A stretch of 64,000 nt of DNA, from the NCBI RefSeq assembly GCF_003020125.1, contig NZ_PYFW01000014.1, forward strand, positions 1 through 64,000, read 5' to 3'. Both the position numbers and the translations under genes were made by a program. Under the pieces are notes generated by a model that did no database searches, had not been told where the DNA came from, and saw only the letters and a list, made by a program, of their open reading frames with translations. Below, piece after piece: positions 17,377 to 26,206 of this stretch (positions within the stretch are counted from its first letter, which is position 1; each line of letters starts with the position of its first letter). This DNA comes from Bradyrhizobium sp. MOS003. Lineage in GTDB: Bacteria > Pseudomonadota > Alphaproteobacteria > Rhizobiales > Xanthobacteraceae.

Positions 17377-18735
17377 TCAGCCAGCGGCAGTCGGAACCAG
17401 TGCCTCCACCGTCAATCCGCGATCGCCGGAGACGACGTTGAGCGTGCCGCCCAGCGCCAGGATCCGCTCCCGCATGCCGACGAGGCCGAAGCCGAGCTTC
17501 TGGTCCGACTCCATGCCGCGGCCATTGTCGATGACCCGCACCCGGGCGCAGACGCGGCCGTCCTGCGCCATCTGCTCCGCCGGCTCGATCACGACATTGA
17601 CCGAGGTCGCGCCGGCGTGGCGGAACACGTTGGTGAGCGCCTCCTGCACGATGCGGTAGATGGTGAGGTCGGCGGTCTCGCCGGTTGCGCCCAGCGCGGG
17701 TGAGATCGACGTCTCGATCGCGACATCCGGATGCGATTCCCGCCACAGCCGCGACAGCGATTCCAGCGCCTGGCGCAGGCCGAGTTCGGCGAGGCCGACG
17801 GGGCGCAGGCGCTCCAGCACGCGGCGATTGAACTGCTGCAGCGCGTTGATCTGCTCCAGCATGGCGCTGCCATGTTTTCGCACGGCCTCGGCGCTGGGAA
17901 CCCGTCCGTCCGCCTGCTTCGCCAGCGCGCCGGCATGCGCCCGCAGCGAGAACAGGTACGGCCCGAATTCATCGTGAAGCTCGCGCGCGATCTCCTTGCG
18001 CTCGATGTCCTGGAGCGACACCGCTCGCTCGGCGAGACGCCGCTTGTCCTCGACGGCCTCACCCAGCGTTGCGGCGAGGTGGTTGAGCTTGGTGCAGATC
18101 ACGGCGAGCTCCGGCGCGCCGCCCGGCGTGACACGGGCCTCGTAATGTCCGTCTTCCAGCTTTCCCATTGCCTCCGCCAGCGACTGCAGCGGCGCCAGCG
18201 CCCGGCCGACCACGGTCTTCATCAATAAGAACAGCGCCAGCGCGATCGCCGAGCCGACCTCGAGCTGGGTCACGATGCCGTCCCAGATCTCCGCGATCTC
18301 GTCGTCGGGATGCGAGGTGATCAGGAGCGAGCCGGGCTTGCCATGGATCGAGACCGGCACGCTCACCGCGGTCTGCTCGGGATGAACAAGGCTGACGAAC
18401 CAGGCCGGCGGCCCGCGCGTGTCGGCGTCAGTGTCAAGCCGGGGCGTCGTCTGCGGATTGCCCACGGCATCCCGAAGCGTGATGCTGACATGGCGCAAAC
18501 GGCTGAGGTCGCGCGCGATCTGGTTCAGCCTGGCATCCGGATCGGGCGCCTCGTTGAGATCGGCAACGATCATCTCGATGAATTCGCGCGCGAGCCGGAT
18601 CACGCTCTGGTCCTCGGCCTGCACGCGCGGACCTGCCTCCGCGACCTGGCGGCCGATATTGACGGCGAGCCCCAGCGCCAGCAGCAGCGCCAGCAAGAGG
18701 TTGATGCGCCCGCGCAAGGATAGATTTTGCCACAT
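17377..18735 (-). CDS. NarL-type sensor histidine kinase
   Basis: A 452-residue inner-membrane kinase: membrane segment at about 10-30, a periplasmic sensor loop (about 35-170), a second membrane segment near 175-195, a HAMP-like linker, a HisKA_3 dimerisation domain with phospho-accepting His254 in KEIARELHDEFGP, and a HATPase domain with the N-box (IVQEALTNVFRHA) and G-box (IDNGRGM, GFGLVGMRER). It is divergent from its likely partner regulator. Kinases of this class (FlhS, ErbR/ExaD-type) control C1 and alcohol oxidation genes in other Proteobacteria, so it probably regulates this island. ATG 18735 is chosen because the membrane segment begins right after it. Confidence 0.9.
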   Translation of the reverse strand: MWQNLSLRGRINLLLALLLALGLAVNIGRQVAEAGPRVQAEDQSVIRLAREFIEMIVADLNEAPDPDARLNQIARDLSRLRHVSITLRDAVGNPQTTPRLDTDADTRGPPAWFVSLVHPEQTAVSVPVSIHGKPGSLLITSHPDDEIAEIWDGIVTQLEVGSAIALALFLLMKTVVGRALAPLQSLAEAMGKLEDGHYEARVTPGGAPELAVICTKLNHLAATLGEAVEDKRRLAERAVSLQDIERKEIARELHDEFGPYLFSLRAHAGALAKQADGRVPSAEAVRKHGSAMLEQINALQQFNRRVLERLRPVGLAELGLRQALESLSRLWRESHPDVAIETSISPALGATGETADLTIYRIVQEALTNVFRHAGATSVNVVIEPAEQMAQDGRVCARVRVIDNGRGMESDQKLGFGLVGMRERILALGGTLNVVSGDRGLTVEALVPTAAG

Positions 18736-18876
18736 TGTGTCGCCCGTGCCTCGCGAAGCCTCGCCCGCCCCGGTCCGATGACGTTGACAGCGGGGAAGCT
18801 GGGGATATCTAATCGGAAGCGTACAGCAATCCCGGCCGGGCGCGAAACAGGCCGACGCTGTCACAAGGAAACGCCT

Positions 18877-19497
18877 ATGCGCATTCTGATCGTCGACGAT
18901 CATCCCATTGTCGCCTCCGGCTGCCGTGCCGTGCTGGCCGACGAGGGCGAGATCGAGATTTTGGAGGCCGCCGACGCCGAGGACGGCGAGTGCGTCTTCA
19001 TCGTCGAACGCCCCGACCTCTGCATCATCGACATCAATTTGCCGACCGTCTCCGGATTCGAGCTGGCGCGCCGCATCCTCGAGCGCGCGGCTGATGCCCG
19101 CATCATCATGTTCAGCATGAACGACGATCCGGCCTTTGCCGCGCGCGCGATCGAATGCGGCGCCAAGGGTTACGTCTCCAAGACCGGCGACCCCGACGAC
19201 CTCGTCGAGGCGATCCGCGCCGTCGGCGGCGGCGGCACGTATTTGCCGAGCGCGATCGCGCGCAGCATCGCCTTCGCCGGGCCGACGCTGGCGCAAAGCC
19301 CGCTGTCCAAGCTGAACCCGCGCGAGATGGAGATCCTGCGGCTGCTCAGCGCGGGCAAGAGCCTGTCCGAGATCGCCTGGCTGGTGCAATCGTCCTACAA
19401 GACGGTCGCCAACACCTCGTCCATCATGCGCCAGAAGCTCGGGGTGAAGACCTCGGTCGAGCTGGTGCGGCTTGCGATCGACAGCGGTGTCGCCTGA
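18877..19497 (+). CDS. NarL/FixJ-type response regulator
   Basis: A 206-residue regulator. The receiver domain (1-120) has the acidic pair in VDDHP, phospho-accepting Asp52 in CIIDINLP and the conserved Lys in YVSKTG. A LuxR-type helix-turn-helix lies at about 145-205 (LNPREMEILRLLSAGKSLSEIA). AAGGAA precedes ATG 18877. It is divergent from the histidine kinase with 141 bases between. Similar FlhR/ExaE-type regulators activate PQQ-dehydrogenase and formaldehyde genes. Targets here are inferred, not shown. Confidence 0.92.
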   Translation: MRILIVDDHPIVASGCRAVLADEGEIEILEAADAEDGECVFIVERPDLCIIDINLPTVSGFELARRILERAADARIIMFSMNDDPAFAARAIECGAKGYVSKTGDPDDLVEAIRAVGGGGTYLPSAIARSIAFAGPTLAQSPLSKLNPREMEILRLLSAGKSLSEIAWLVQSSYKTVANTSSIMRQKLGVKTSVELVRLAIDSGVA

Positions 19498-19567
19498 CGA
19501 CGCCACAAATTTCGGTCACATAAGCGTTGCAATCTCGATGTGGTGAGATGCCACGGAGCTCCAAGGC

Positions 19568-20413
19568 ATGACGATTCAGACTGTCTCGACCAACAAATCC
19601 TACGGCGGCGTGCAGGGCGTGTATCGCCATGCCAGCCAGGCGACCGGAACCGACATGGTGTTCTCGGTCTATGTTCCCCCGCATGCCGACGGCGCGAGGC
19701 TGCCCGTGGTCTGGTACCTGTCCGGGCTCACCTGCACCCATGCCAACGTCACCGAGAAGGGCGAATTCCGCAAGGCCTGCGCCGAACTCGGCCTGATCTT
19801 CGTCGCGCCCGACACCTCGCCGCGCGGCCCCGACGTGCCGGGCGATGCCAACAACGCCTATGATTTCGGCTTGGGCGCCGGCTTCTATGTCGACGCGACC
19901 GAGGCGCCGTTCGCACGTAACTATCGTATGTGGAGCTATGTCACGGAAGAACTGCCCAAGCTCGTGGCGGGAAATTTTCCCGTCGATGCCAAGCGGCAAT
20001 CGGTGATGGGCCATTCGATGGGCGGTCATGGCGCGCTGACGGTAGCGCTGCGCAACCCGCACCGCTATCGCGCCGCGAGCGCGTTCGCGCCGATCGTGGC
20101 GCCTTCGCAGGTGCCGTGGGGCACCAAGGCGCTGACCGGCTATCTCGGACCGAACAAGGACGCCTGGCGCGGCCACGACACGGTGGCGCTGATCGAGGAC
20201 GGCGCGAAGTTTTCCGGCTTCCTGGTCGACGTCGGCGGGGCCGACAATTTCCTGAAGGAACAGCTGAAGCCTGAGCTGCTCGAAGCCGCCTGCAGCAAGG
20301 CGAACATCCCGCTGACGCTGCGGCGTCAGCCGGGCTACGACCACAGCTATTATTTCATCTCGACCTTCATGGGCGATCATCTCCACTGGCATGCTGAGAA
20401 GCTGAAGGGTTGA
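19568..20413 (+). CDS. fghA: S-formylglutathione hydrolase
   Basis: A 281-residue cytosolic esterase D that hydrolyses S-formylglutathione to formate and glutathione, the last step of glutathione-linked formaldehyde oxidation. The nucleophile Ser150 is in GHSMGGHGAL, Asp226 in GGADNFL and His259 in YDHSYYF; the length is typical. GGAGCTCCAAGG precedes the ATG. Its partners, class III alcohol dehydrogenase and Gfa, lie 25 kb away in this window, which ties the two ends of the island together. Confidence 0.95.
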   Translation: MTIQTVSTNKSYGGVQGVYRHASQATGTDMVFSVYVPPHADGARLPVVWYLSGLTCTHANVTEKGEFRKACAELGLIFVAPDTSPRGPDVPGDANNAYDFGLGAGFYVDATEAPFARNYRMWSYVTEELPKLVAGNFPVDAKRQSVMGHSMGGHGALTVALRNPHRYRAASAFAPIVAPSQVPWGTKALTGYLGPNKDAWRGHDTVALIEDGAKFSGFLVDVGGADNFLKEQLKPELLEAACSKANIPLTLRRQPGYDHSYYFISTFMGDHLHWHAEKLKG

Positions 20414-20421
20414 TCTTTCTT

Positions 20422-20566
20422 CCTTCTCCCCCTGTGGGAGAAGGTGGCGCGAAGCGCCGGATGAGGGGTATTTATCCGCAAATTCTGTGAGAGTTGGACT
20501 CGCGGAGAGAACCCCTCACCCGGCTTCGCTTCGCGAATCCACCCTCTCCCGCAGGGGGCGAGGGTG
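20422..20566. repeat. dispersed intergenic palindrome, family A, copy 2
   Basis: Inverted stem-loops CTTCTCCCCCTGTGGGAGAAGG and ACCCTCTCCCGCAGGGGGCGAGGG flank a centre with GGACTCGCGGAGAG. The layout is the same as at 10.1 kb. It also separates fghA from the convergent gene ending at 20597 and may act as a transcription barrier. Confidence 0.8.
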
Positions 20567-20596
20567 CACCGCCGTCGCGGTGAAGCATTCCCGCCC

Positions 20597-21100
20597 CTAC
20601 TCCCGCCTGCCGTAATTCGGCGCCAATAGCCGGTTGCGGATGAGGTAGCTCATCGTGCGGGTCCAGGCTTCATCCGTGTTGCCGCGCATGTCGGCGCTCG
20701 CCGCCATGATCATTTGGCCGGTCTTCACGTCACGCAAATAGACGTTGAGATTGATGATCAGGTTCGAGACCTTTTGCACCATGCCGGTGATCTCGAGGTC
20801 AGCGCCCAATTCGCCGGCAAGCTTGAGGTCGCAGCCGCCGCAGGCCTGCAAGTTCGCGTGACGGGCGGCATCCCTGACCGGCGCGATGTCGAGCACCTGG
20901 AACCGGCCGGACTCCGTCAGTTCCTTGCGCAGTTGCTCGCTGACGAGTACGAGCCGCGCCTCTTCGGGCTTGGAGCCGTAAAACTCGCCCGGCAAGCTGG
21001 TATCGATCAGCTCGAAATCGAACACGGCGAGCTTGGGTGGATCGGCGCGCGCGAGCGACGGCGTCAACAGCAAAGCGGCGATCACCATCAATGCTCGCAT
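20597..21100 (-). CDS. exported DUF2380/DUF3280-like protein
   Basis: A 167-residue protein with a signal peptide (MRALMVIAALLLTPSLARA), then a domain with LAVFDFELIDTSLPGE at its start, two cysteines in QACGGCDLKLA, and strands ending in LRDVKTGQMIMAASADMRGN. Such DUF2380/DUF3280 proteins often accompany the PQQ-linked ABC genes that lie here in divergent orientation. A periplasmic role is inferred from the signal peptide. The start at 21100 places the signal peptide at the terminus; ATG 21164 is possible. Confidence 0.75.
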   Translation of the reverse strand: MRALMVIAALLLTPSLARADPPKLAVFDFELIDTSLPGEFYGSKPEEARLVLVSEQLRKELTESGRFQVLDIAPVRDAARHANLQACGGCDLKLAGELGADLEITGMVQKVSNLIINLNVYLRDVKTGQMIMAASADMRGNTDEAWTRTMSYLIRNRLLAPNYGRRE

Positions 21101-21223
21101 GATCGTGATGCCGCCGGGCGCGGGGACGAAATGTGGGGTTGCATGCCCTGACAAATTGGTCATGCTTGAAGCAGAGACAATTCTCCACCTGCGGTCAAGC
21201 CGGGGGGATCGCTCGGAGGAAAC

Positions 21224-22405
21224 ATGATCCGATGGTTGGCCGGTCTGATCGGCTTTGCTCTTGCTGTGACGAGTGCGCTCGCGGCGGAGCCTGCCCTGAT
21301 CGGCGTCGGCTATCTCGGCGTCGCCGCGACCCGATCGACGCTGTCGCTGGTCGAGCAGCCCGCGGAGAATGACGGCATCGCCGGCGCGCGGCTCGCGATC
21401 GAGGACAACAACACCACCGGGAAATTTTTGGGCCAGCGGTTCGTGCTGGAAGAGCGCCGCATCAGGGAAGGCGAGGACGTCGTCCGGGCCGCGATCGCGC
21501 TCGCGGAGAAGAATGGCTTCATCATTGCCGACCTGCCCGCCGATGCGCTGCTGAAAGTCTCGGACGCCCTGCGCGAGCGCGGCACGCTGCTGTTCAACAC
21601 CGGCGCGATCGACGAGCGGTTGCGCGAGGCTGATTGCCGCGCCAATGTGATCCACACCGCGCCGACGCGGGCGATGCTGGCGGACGCGCTCGGTCAATAT
21701 CTCGTCTGGAAGAAGTGGTCGCGCTGGCTGCTCGTGGTCGGCTCGCATGACGAGGACAAGCTGTTCGCGGATGCGCTCCGGCGCACCGCCACACGGTTCG
21801 GCGCCAAGATCGTGCAGGAGCGCACTTTCGAGGACAAGGGCGGCGCACGACGCACCGACAGCGGCGTGACGCTGATCCAGCGCCAGATGCCGGTCTTCAC
21901 GCAGCAGGCGCCCGCCTATGACGTGCTGGTCGCCGCCGACGAAAGCGAGGTGTTCGGCGCCTACCTGCCCTATCGCACCTGGGATCCCCGGCCCGTCGCG
22001 GGCTCGGCAGGTCTCGTGCCGCGCAGCTGGGACGCATCGCAGGACCAGTGGGGCGCGATCCAGATGCAGAACCGCTTCATGAAGCTGAATTCACGGCGCA
22101 TGTCGGCGGTCGACATGCAGGCCTGGACCGCGGCCCGCATGATTGGAGAGGCCACCTCGCGCACCAATTCCGGCGACGTCAAGAAAGTGACTGATTTCAT
22201 CAAGGGTCCGGACTTCTCGGTCGCCGCCTTCAAGGGCACACGGCTGACCCTGCGTGACTGGAACCTGCAGCTGCGCCAGCCGATCCTGCTGGTCGACGGT
22301 CGCATGGTCGTGTCGGTGTCGCCGCAGGAAGGATTTCTGCACCAGGTCTCCGAGCTCGACACGCTCGGCTATGATCGTCCGGAGAGCAAATGCAAGCTGA
22401 AGTGA
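21224..22405 (+). CDS. ABC substrate-binding protein of the PQQ-alcohol-dehydrogenase type
   Basis: A 393-residue periplasmic binding protein. It has a signal peptide (about 1-21, ending SALAAEP), then a type I (LivJ-like) fold with GVGYLGVAATRSTL, ARLAIEDNNTTGKFLGQ and a middle WLLVVGSHDEDKLFADAL segment. It matches the family named 'ABC transporter, substrate-binding protein, PQQ-dependent alcohol dehydrogenase system'. In Methylorubrum extorquens the corresponding binding protein (LutA) belongs to the lanthanide-uptake cluster. GGAGGAAA precedes the ATG. It is the first gene of a five-gene overlapping operon. Confidence 0.88.
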   Translation: MIRWLAGLIGFALAVTSALAAEPALIGVGYLGVAATRSTLSLVEQPAENDGIAGARLAIEDNNTTGKFLGQRFVLEERRIREGEDVVRAAIALAEKNGFIIADLPADALLKVSDALRERGTLLFNTGAIDERLREADCRANVIHTAPTRAMLADALGQYLVWKKWSRWLLVVGSHDEDKLFADALRRTATRFGAKIVQERTFEDKGGARRTDSGVTLIQRQMPVFTQQAPAYDVLVAADESEVFGAYLPYRTWDPRPVAGSAGLVPRSWDASQDQWGAIQMQNRFMKLNSRRMSAVDMQAWTAARMIGEATSRTNSGDVKKVTDFIKGPDFSVAAFKGTRLTLRDWNLQLRQPILLVDGRMVVSVSPQEGFLHQVSELDTLGYDRPESKCKLK

Positions 22406-22413
22406 GAACACAG

Positions 22414-23382
22414 ATGTCGCGCATGTGGCGTGTCGGGTTGTTGTCCGGACTGGCGCTGGCGGCGGCGCCCGCGCATGCCTTCATCGCCTATGTCTCAAAC
22501 GAGAAGAGCAATACGGTGACGGTGATCGACACCGACAGCTGGACGGTGACCAAGACCATCAAGGTCGGCCAGCGCCCGCGCGGCATCGATTTCACGCGCG
22601 ACGGCAAGTTCGTGATGGTCGCGGTCGGCGACGACGACACCATCCAGATGATCGACTCCAAGACGCAAGCCGTGGTGGACAGCCTTCCCTCCGGACCCGA
22701 CCCGGAACTGTTCGCCCAGGATGCCGCCGGCAAGATCCTCTATGTCGCCAACGAGAACGACAATACGGTGACCGTGATCGACCTCGAGAAGCGTGCCCGG
22801 CTCGGCGATATCCAGGTCGGCGTCGAGCCCGAGGGCATGACCATCAGCCCGGACGGCAAGACGCTGATCAACACGTCCGAAACGACCAACATGGCGCATT
22901 TCATCGACACGTCGTCGCGCCAGATCGTCGCCAACGTGCTGGTGGATGCGCGGCCGCGCTTTGCCGAGTTCAAGCACGATGCTTCCGAACTTTGGGTCTC
23001 GTCCGAGATCGGCGGCACCGTCTCGATCATCGACCCGAAAAAGCACGAAGTGATCGGCAAGGTCACGTTCGAGATTCCGGGCCTGCGGAAAGAAGCGATC
23101 CAGCCGGTCGGCATCGGCATGACCAAGGACGACAAGACCGCGTTCGTCGCGCTCGGCCCGGCCAATCGCATCGCCGTGGTCGACGTGGCCGCGCGCAAGG
23201 TGACGAAATATCTGCTGGTGGGTCAGCGGGTCTGGCACATGGCGTTCACGCCGGACGAGAAATATTTGCTCACCACCAATGGCGTGTCGAACGACGTCTC
23301 CGTCATCGACGTCGCCGCGCAAAAGGTGATCAAGACCATTCAGGTGGGCGAACTGCCCTGGGGTATCGCAATCGCGCCATGA
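22414..23382 (+). CDS. YVTN-type beta-propeller protein, PQQ catabolism-associated
   Basis: A periplasmic beta-propeller of 322 residues with a signal peptide (ending AAPAHAF) and about seven 40-residue blades, each with a variant of AYVSNEKSNTVTVIDTDS (for example LYVANENDNTVTVIDLE and TTNGVSNDVSVIDVA). It fits the PQQ-dependent catabolism-associated beta-propeller family and the LutB-like position in lut clusters. ATG 22414 is preferred (GAGAA upstream, signal peptide at terminus); ATG 22390 overlaps the preceding gene and is an alternative. The stop overlaps the ATPase start. Confidence 0.87.
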   Translation: MSRMWRVGLLSGLALAAAPAHAFIAYVSNEKSNTVTVIDTDSWTVTKTIKVGQRPRGIDFTRDGKFVMVAVGDDDTIQMIDSKTQAVVDSLPSGPDPELFAQDAAGKILYVANENDNTVTVIDLEKRARLGDIQVGVEPEGMTISPDGKTLINTSETTNMAHFIDTSSRQIVANVLVDARPRFAEFKHDASELWVSSEIGGTVSIIDPKKHEVIGKVTFEIPGLRKEAIQPVGIGMTKDDKTAFVALGPANRIAVVDVAARKVTKYLLVGQRVWHMAFTPDEKYLLTTNGVSNDVSVIDVAAQKVIKTIQVGELPWGIAIAP

Positions 23383-24185
23383 CCAACCCTGCTCCGATCC
23401 CCGAACCACAGGAGGCGCCGAAGCCAGATACGGCGACGGTGCCGGCGCTGTCGATCGACGGCGTCAGCCATGCCTATGGGCCGCGGCGGGCGTTGATCGA
23501 CGTCTCCTTCAACGTGCAGCCGGCGAGCTTCACCGCCCTGCTCGGCCTCAACGGCGCCGGCAAGAGCACGCTGTTTTCGCTGATCACGCGCCTGTTCGGC
23601 ATCCAGTCCGGCCGGGTCGGCATTTTCGGCCACGACATCGGCAAGAGCCCCGGCGAGGCGCTGCGGCTGCTCGGCGTCGTGTTCCAGCCGCGCACGCTCG
23701 ATCTCGACCTGTCGCTGACGCAGAACCTGCTCTACCACGCCGCGCTGCACGGCATCAGCCGAAGCGAGGCTGCAACGCGTAGTGCTGAGCTGCTCGGCCG
23801 CATCGGGCTCGCCGACCGCGCCGGCAGCAAGGTGCGCGATCTCTCGGGTGGGCAGATGCGGCGGCTGGAGATCGCGCGGGCGCTGTTGCACCGGCCGCGG
23901 CTGCTGCTACTCGACGAGCCGACCGTCGGCCTCGACGTCAAGGCGCGCGCCGACATCATCAGCCAGGTGCGCCAACTCGTGACCGAACAAGGCATCGGTG
24001 TGCTCTGGGCCACGCATCTGTTCGACGAGATCATGCCCAGTGACGACCTCGTCGTGCTGCACCAGGGCAAGGTGCTGGCGAAGGGGCCGATGAGCCGTGT
24101 CGTTACTGAAGCTGGCGCGCAGGACGTCAACACCGCCTTCATGCGGCTGACGGGCGCGCAGACCATGCCGGGAGGCGGCGCGTGA
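23379..24185 (+). CDS. ABC transporter ATPase, PQQ-alcohol-dehydrogenase type
   Basis: A 268-residue ATPase with Walker A GLNGAGKST, Q-loop VVFQPRTLDLDLS, signature DLSGGQMRRLEIARALL, Walker B LLLLDEPTVGLD and the switch His in WATHL. An N-terminal Pro/Glu-rich extension of about 20 residues precedes the domain. ATGA overlap with the propeller gene shows translational coupling. It energises the permease encoded next; in the lut cluster the equivalent is LutE. Confidence 0.92.
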   Translation: MTNPAPIPEPQEAPKPDTATVPALSIDGVSHAYGPRRALIDVSFNVQPASFTALLGLNGAGKSTLFSLITRLFGIQSGRVGIFGHDIGKSPGEALRLLGVVFQPRTLDLDLSLTQNLLYHAALHGISRSEAATRSAELLGRIGLADRAGSKVRDLSGGQMRRLEIARALLHRPRLLLLDEPTVGLDVKARADIISQVRQLVTEQGIGVLWATHLFDEIMPSDDLVVLHQGKVLAKGPMSRVVTEAGAQDVNTAFMRLTGAQTMPGGGA

Positions 24186-25030
24186 GCAGCATCACCACCC
24201 GCGATACACCGCGCGGCTTCTCGTTCGCCGAATATATGACCTGCCTCACCGGCATCGTCTGGCGCGAAGGCCTGCGCTTCCTGCATCAGCGCGAACGCTT
24301 CGTCTCGGCACTGGTGCGACCGCTGGTGTGGCTGTTCATCTTCGCCGCCGGCTTCCGCCAGGTGCTCGGCATCTCCATCATCCCGCCCTACGAGACCTAC
24401 ATCCTCTACGAGGTCTATATCGCGCCCGGGCTGATGGCGATGATCCAGCTGTTCAACGGCATGCAATCCTCGCTGTCGATGGTCTACGACCGCGAGATGG
24501 GCAACATGCGCACGCTGCTGGTGAGCCCGCTGCCGCGCGGCTTCCTGCTGTTCTGCAAGCTGCTGGCGGGCACCGCCGTCTCCCTGCTCCAGGTCTACGC
24601 GTTCCTGCTGATCGCCTGGTTCTGGGACATCACCCCGCCATCCCAGGGCTATCTCACCGTGCTGCCGGCACTGATCCTGTCCGGGCTGATGCTGGGCTCG
24701 CTCGGCATGCTGATCTCCTCCGGCATCAAGCAGCTGGAAAACTTCGCCGGGGTCATGAACTTCGTCATCTTCCCGATGTTCTTTGCTTCTTCGGCGCTCT
24801 ACCCGCTGTGGCGGGTGCAGGAGGGCAGCCCTTATCTGTACTATCTCTGCGAGGCCAATCCCTTCACCCATGCGGTCGAGCTGATACGTTTTGCGCTCTA
24901 TGGCCAAATCAACTGGATCTCGCTGGCGGTGGTCGGGGCATGCACAATCGTCTTCATGATCGGCGCGATTTGGGCCTATGATCCCTCGCGTGGGCTGGCG
25001 CGACGGGGGCCCGCAGGAGGCGAAGGATGA
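24182..25030 (+). CDS. ABC-2 type permease
   Basis: A 282-residue inner-membrane protein with six hydrophobic segments and the ABC-2 landmarks (LVRPLVWLFIFAAGFRQVL; SMVYDREMGNMRTLLVSPLPR; FPMFFASSALYPLW). It starts at GTG 24182, overlapping the ATPase stop as GTGA. ABC-2 permeases usually export, which sits oddly with a LutF-like import role and a dedicated binding protein. The direction of transport is therefore open. Confidence 0.9.
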   Translation: MSSITTRDTPRGFSFAEYMTCLTGIVWREGLRFLHQRERFVSALVRPLVWLFIFAAGFRQVLGISIIPPYETYILYEVYIAPGLMAMIQLFNGMQSSLSMVYDREMGNMRTLLVSPLPRGFLLFCKLLAGTAVSLLQVYAFLLIAWFWDITPPSQGYLTVLPALILSGLMLGSLGMLISSGIKQLENFAGVMNFVIFPMFFASSALYPLWRVQEGSPYLYYLCEANPFTHAVELIRFALYGQINWISLAVVGACTIVFMIGAIWAYDPSRGLARRGPAGGEG

Positions 25031-25635
25031 AGTTTCTGGCCATGGCTGTTGTGGCGCTCGCGCTGTCGGGCACGGCCGCCCGCGCGGCCGATCCGCGCCA
25101 CCCCAACTGGCCCTGCACGCAAGCCAAGGTGCCGGAGATTTCGCTCGCCGCCGTCTGGGCCGGTCCTGCGCTCGACGACGCCGAGACCAGGTGGAAGAAC
25201 GATGCGAAGATCACCGCGCTGGTCGCGAAACTGTCGGCGCGCAAGACGTCGATCGACGAGGCCGAGAAGTCGGTGAAAGACTTTTTGGCCGCCTCGTCCA
25301 CCGACAAGACCAACAACGCAAAACTGCTGTTCGCCGGCCTGTTCGACACGCTCAACGCACAGCGCTCCCAGGTGATGAACGGGCTCGAGCGCGTCAGCCG
25401 CAAGCAACGCGAGGCCGCCGACAAGATTCGCGAGGAGACGATTCAGCTCCAGGCGCTGCAGGGCGCCACGCCGCGCGACGAGGCCAAGGTCGAGGCGCTC
25501 GGTAACGAGCTGATCTGGAAGACCCGCATTTTCGAGGACCGCAACAAGGTCGTGCGGTTCGTCTGCGAGGTTCCCACCACGATCGACCAGCGCCTGTTCG
25601 CGCTCGGGCGCGTGATTCAGCAGGAAATGGAATAA
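25027..25635 (+). CDS. exported coiled-coil protein of the PQQ-linked ABC operon
   Basis: A 202-residue protein with a signal peptide (ending AARAADP), a short conserved-looking start (PRHPNWPCTQAKVPEISLAA), then a long charged helical region (about 60-170) with coiled-coil character (RKQREAADKIREETIQLQAL). Two cysteines lie far apart (in PNWPC and RFVCEVP). It overlaps the permease stop by four bases. The position matches the exported protein that ends lut-type operons. The role is unknown. Confidence 0.75.
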   Translation: MKFLAMAVVALALSGTAARAADPRHPNWPCTQAKVPEISLAAVWAGPALDDAETRWKNDAKITALVAKLSARKTSIDEAEKSVKDFLAASSTDKTNNAKLLFAGLFDTLNAQRSQVMNGLERVSRKQREAADKIREETIQLQALQGATPRDEAKVEALGNELIWKTRIFEDRNKVVRFVCEVPTTIDQRLFALGRVIQQEME

Positions 25636-25767
25636 CCAGGCTTGCTGCCGGCTTCTCGAGAGTTCCACGAGATCACCATGATCGGCAACCTTTGACGCGC
25701 CGTCTGAGGGAACCAATTCGCGCCCAGATGTCTTATCCATGTTGATCTTGAATGCCGGGAGGCCCCG

Positions 25768-26067
25768 ATGGGAACAGCAAAACTTATCCTCGCAGGCGCT
25801 GCAGCCATCAGCATGCTCGCATCCAGCGCTTTTGCCGACGACATGACCGGAATGGTCACGCGGATTGATCGCCTTAACAGCACGATCTCGATCCAGGAAA
25901 CGCAGAAGGGAACGGTCGGCGGCAGCGCAGGCGGCGCCGGCGCACTCCAGGAGTACAAGACCAAGGACGCCGCGATGCTCGACGCCGTCCATGCCGGTGA
26001 CCGGGTGACGTATTCGGCGACCGACAATAACGGCACCGGCACGCTGACGAAGTTGCAGAAGCAGTAA
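25768..26067 (+). CDS. small periplasmic OB-fold-like protein
   Basis: A 99-residue protein with a signal peptide (MGTAKLILAGAAAISMLASSAFA), then a short beta-rich domain (DDMTGMVTRIDRLNSTISI... VHAGDRVTYSA...GTLTKLQKQ) with a Gly/Ala loop. The pattern resembles the DUF1344/CusF-type small barrels that bind metals or cofactors, but no His/Met ligand set is visible. It follows the ABC operon by 130 bases. Confidence 0.65.
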   Translation: MGTAKLILAGAAAISMLASSAFADDMTGMVTRIDRLNSTISIQETQKGTVGGSAGGAGALQEYKTKDAAMLDAVHAGDRVTYSATDNNGTGTLTKLQKQ

Positions 26068-26079
26068 CGCAAAGCTCCA

Positions 26080-26179
26080 TCTGCGTCGTAATAGCGAGCG
26101 CAGCGAAGCAATCCAGAACCTTTCCGCTTGAGGGAGTCTGGATTGCGTCGTCGCTGCGCTCCTCGCAATGACGAGGAGG
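26080..26179. repeat. dispersed intergenic palindrome, family B
   Basis: Two arms in inverted orientation, 26080-26119 and 26136-26179, share AGCGAGCGCAGCGAAGCAATCC and its complement GGATTGCGTCGTCGCTGCGCTC. The sequence class (ATTGCGAGGAGCGCAGCGACG...CAATCCAGA) is a common Bradyrhizobium intergenic repeat. Confidence 0.8.
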
Positions 26180-26206
26180 ATAATTGCTCGCGTCTAATCG
26201 ATACAC

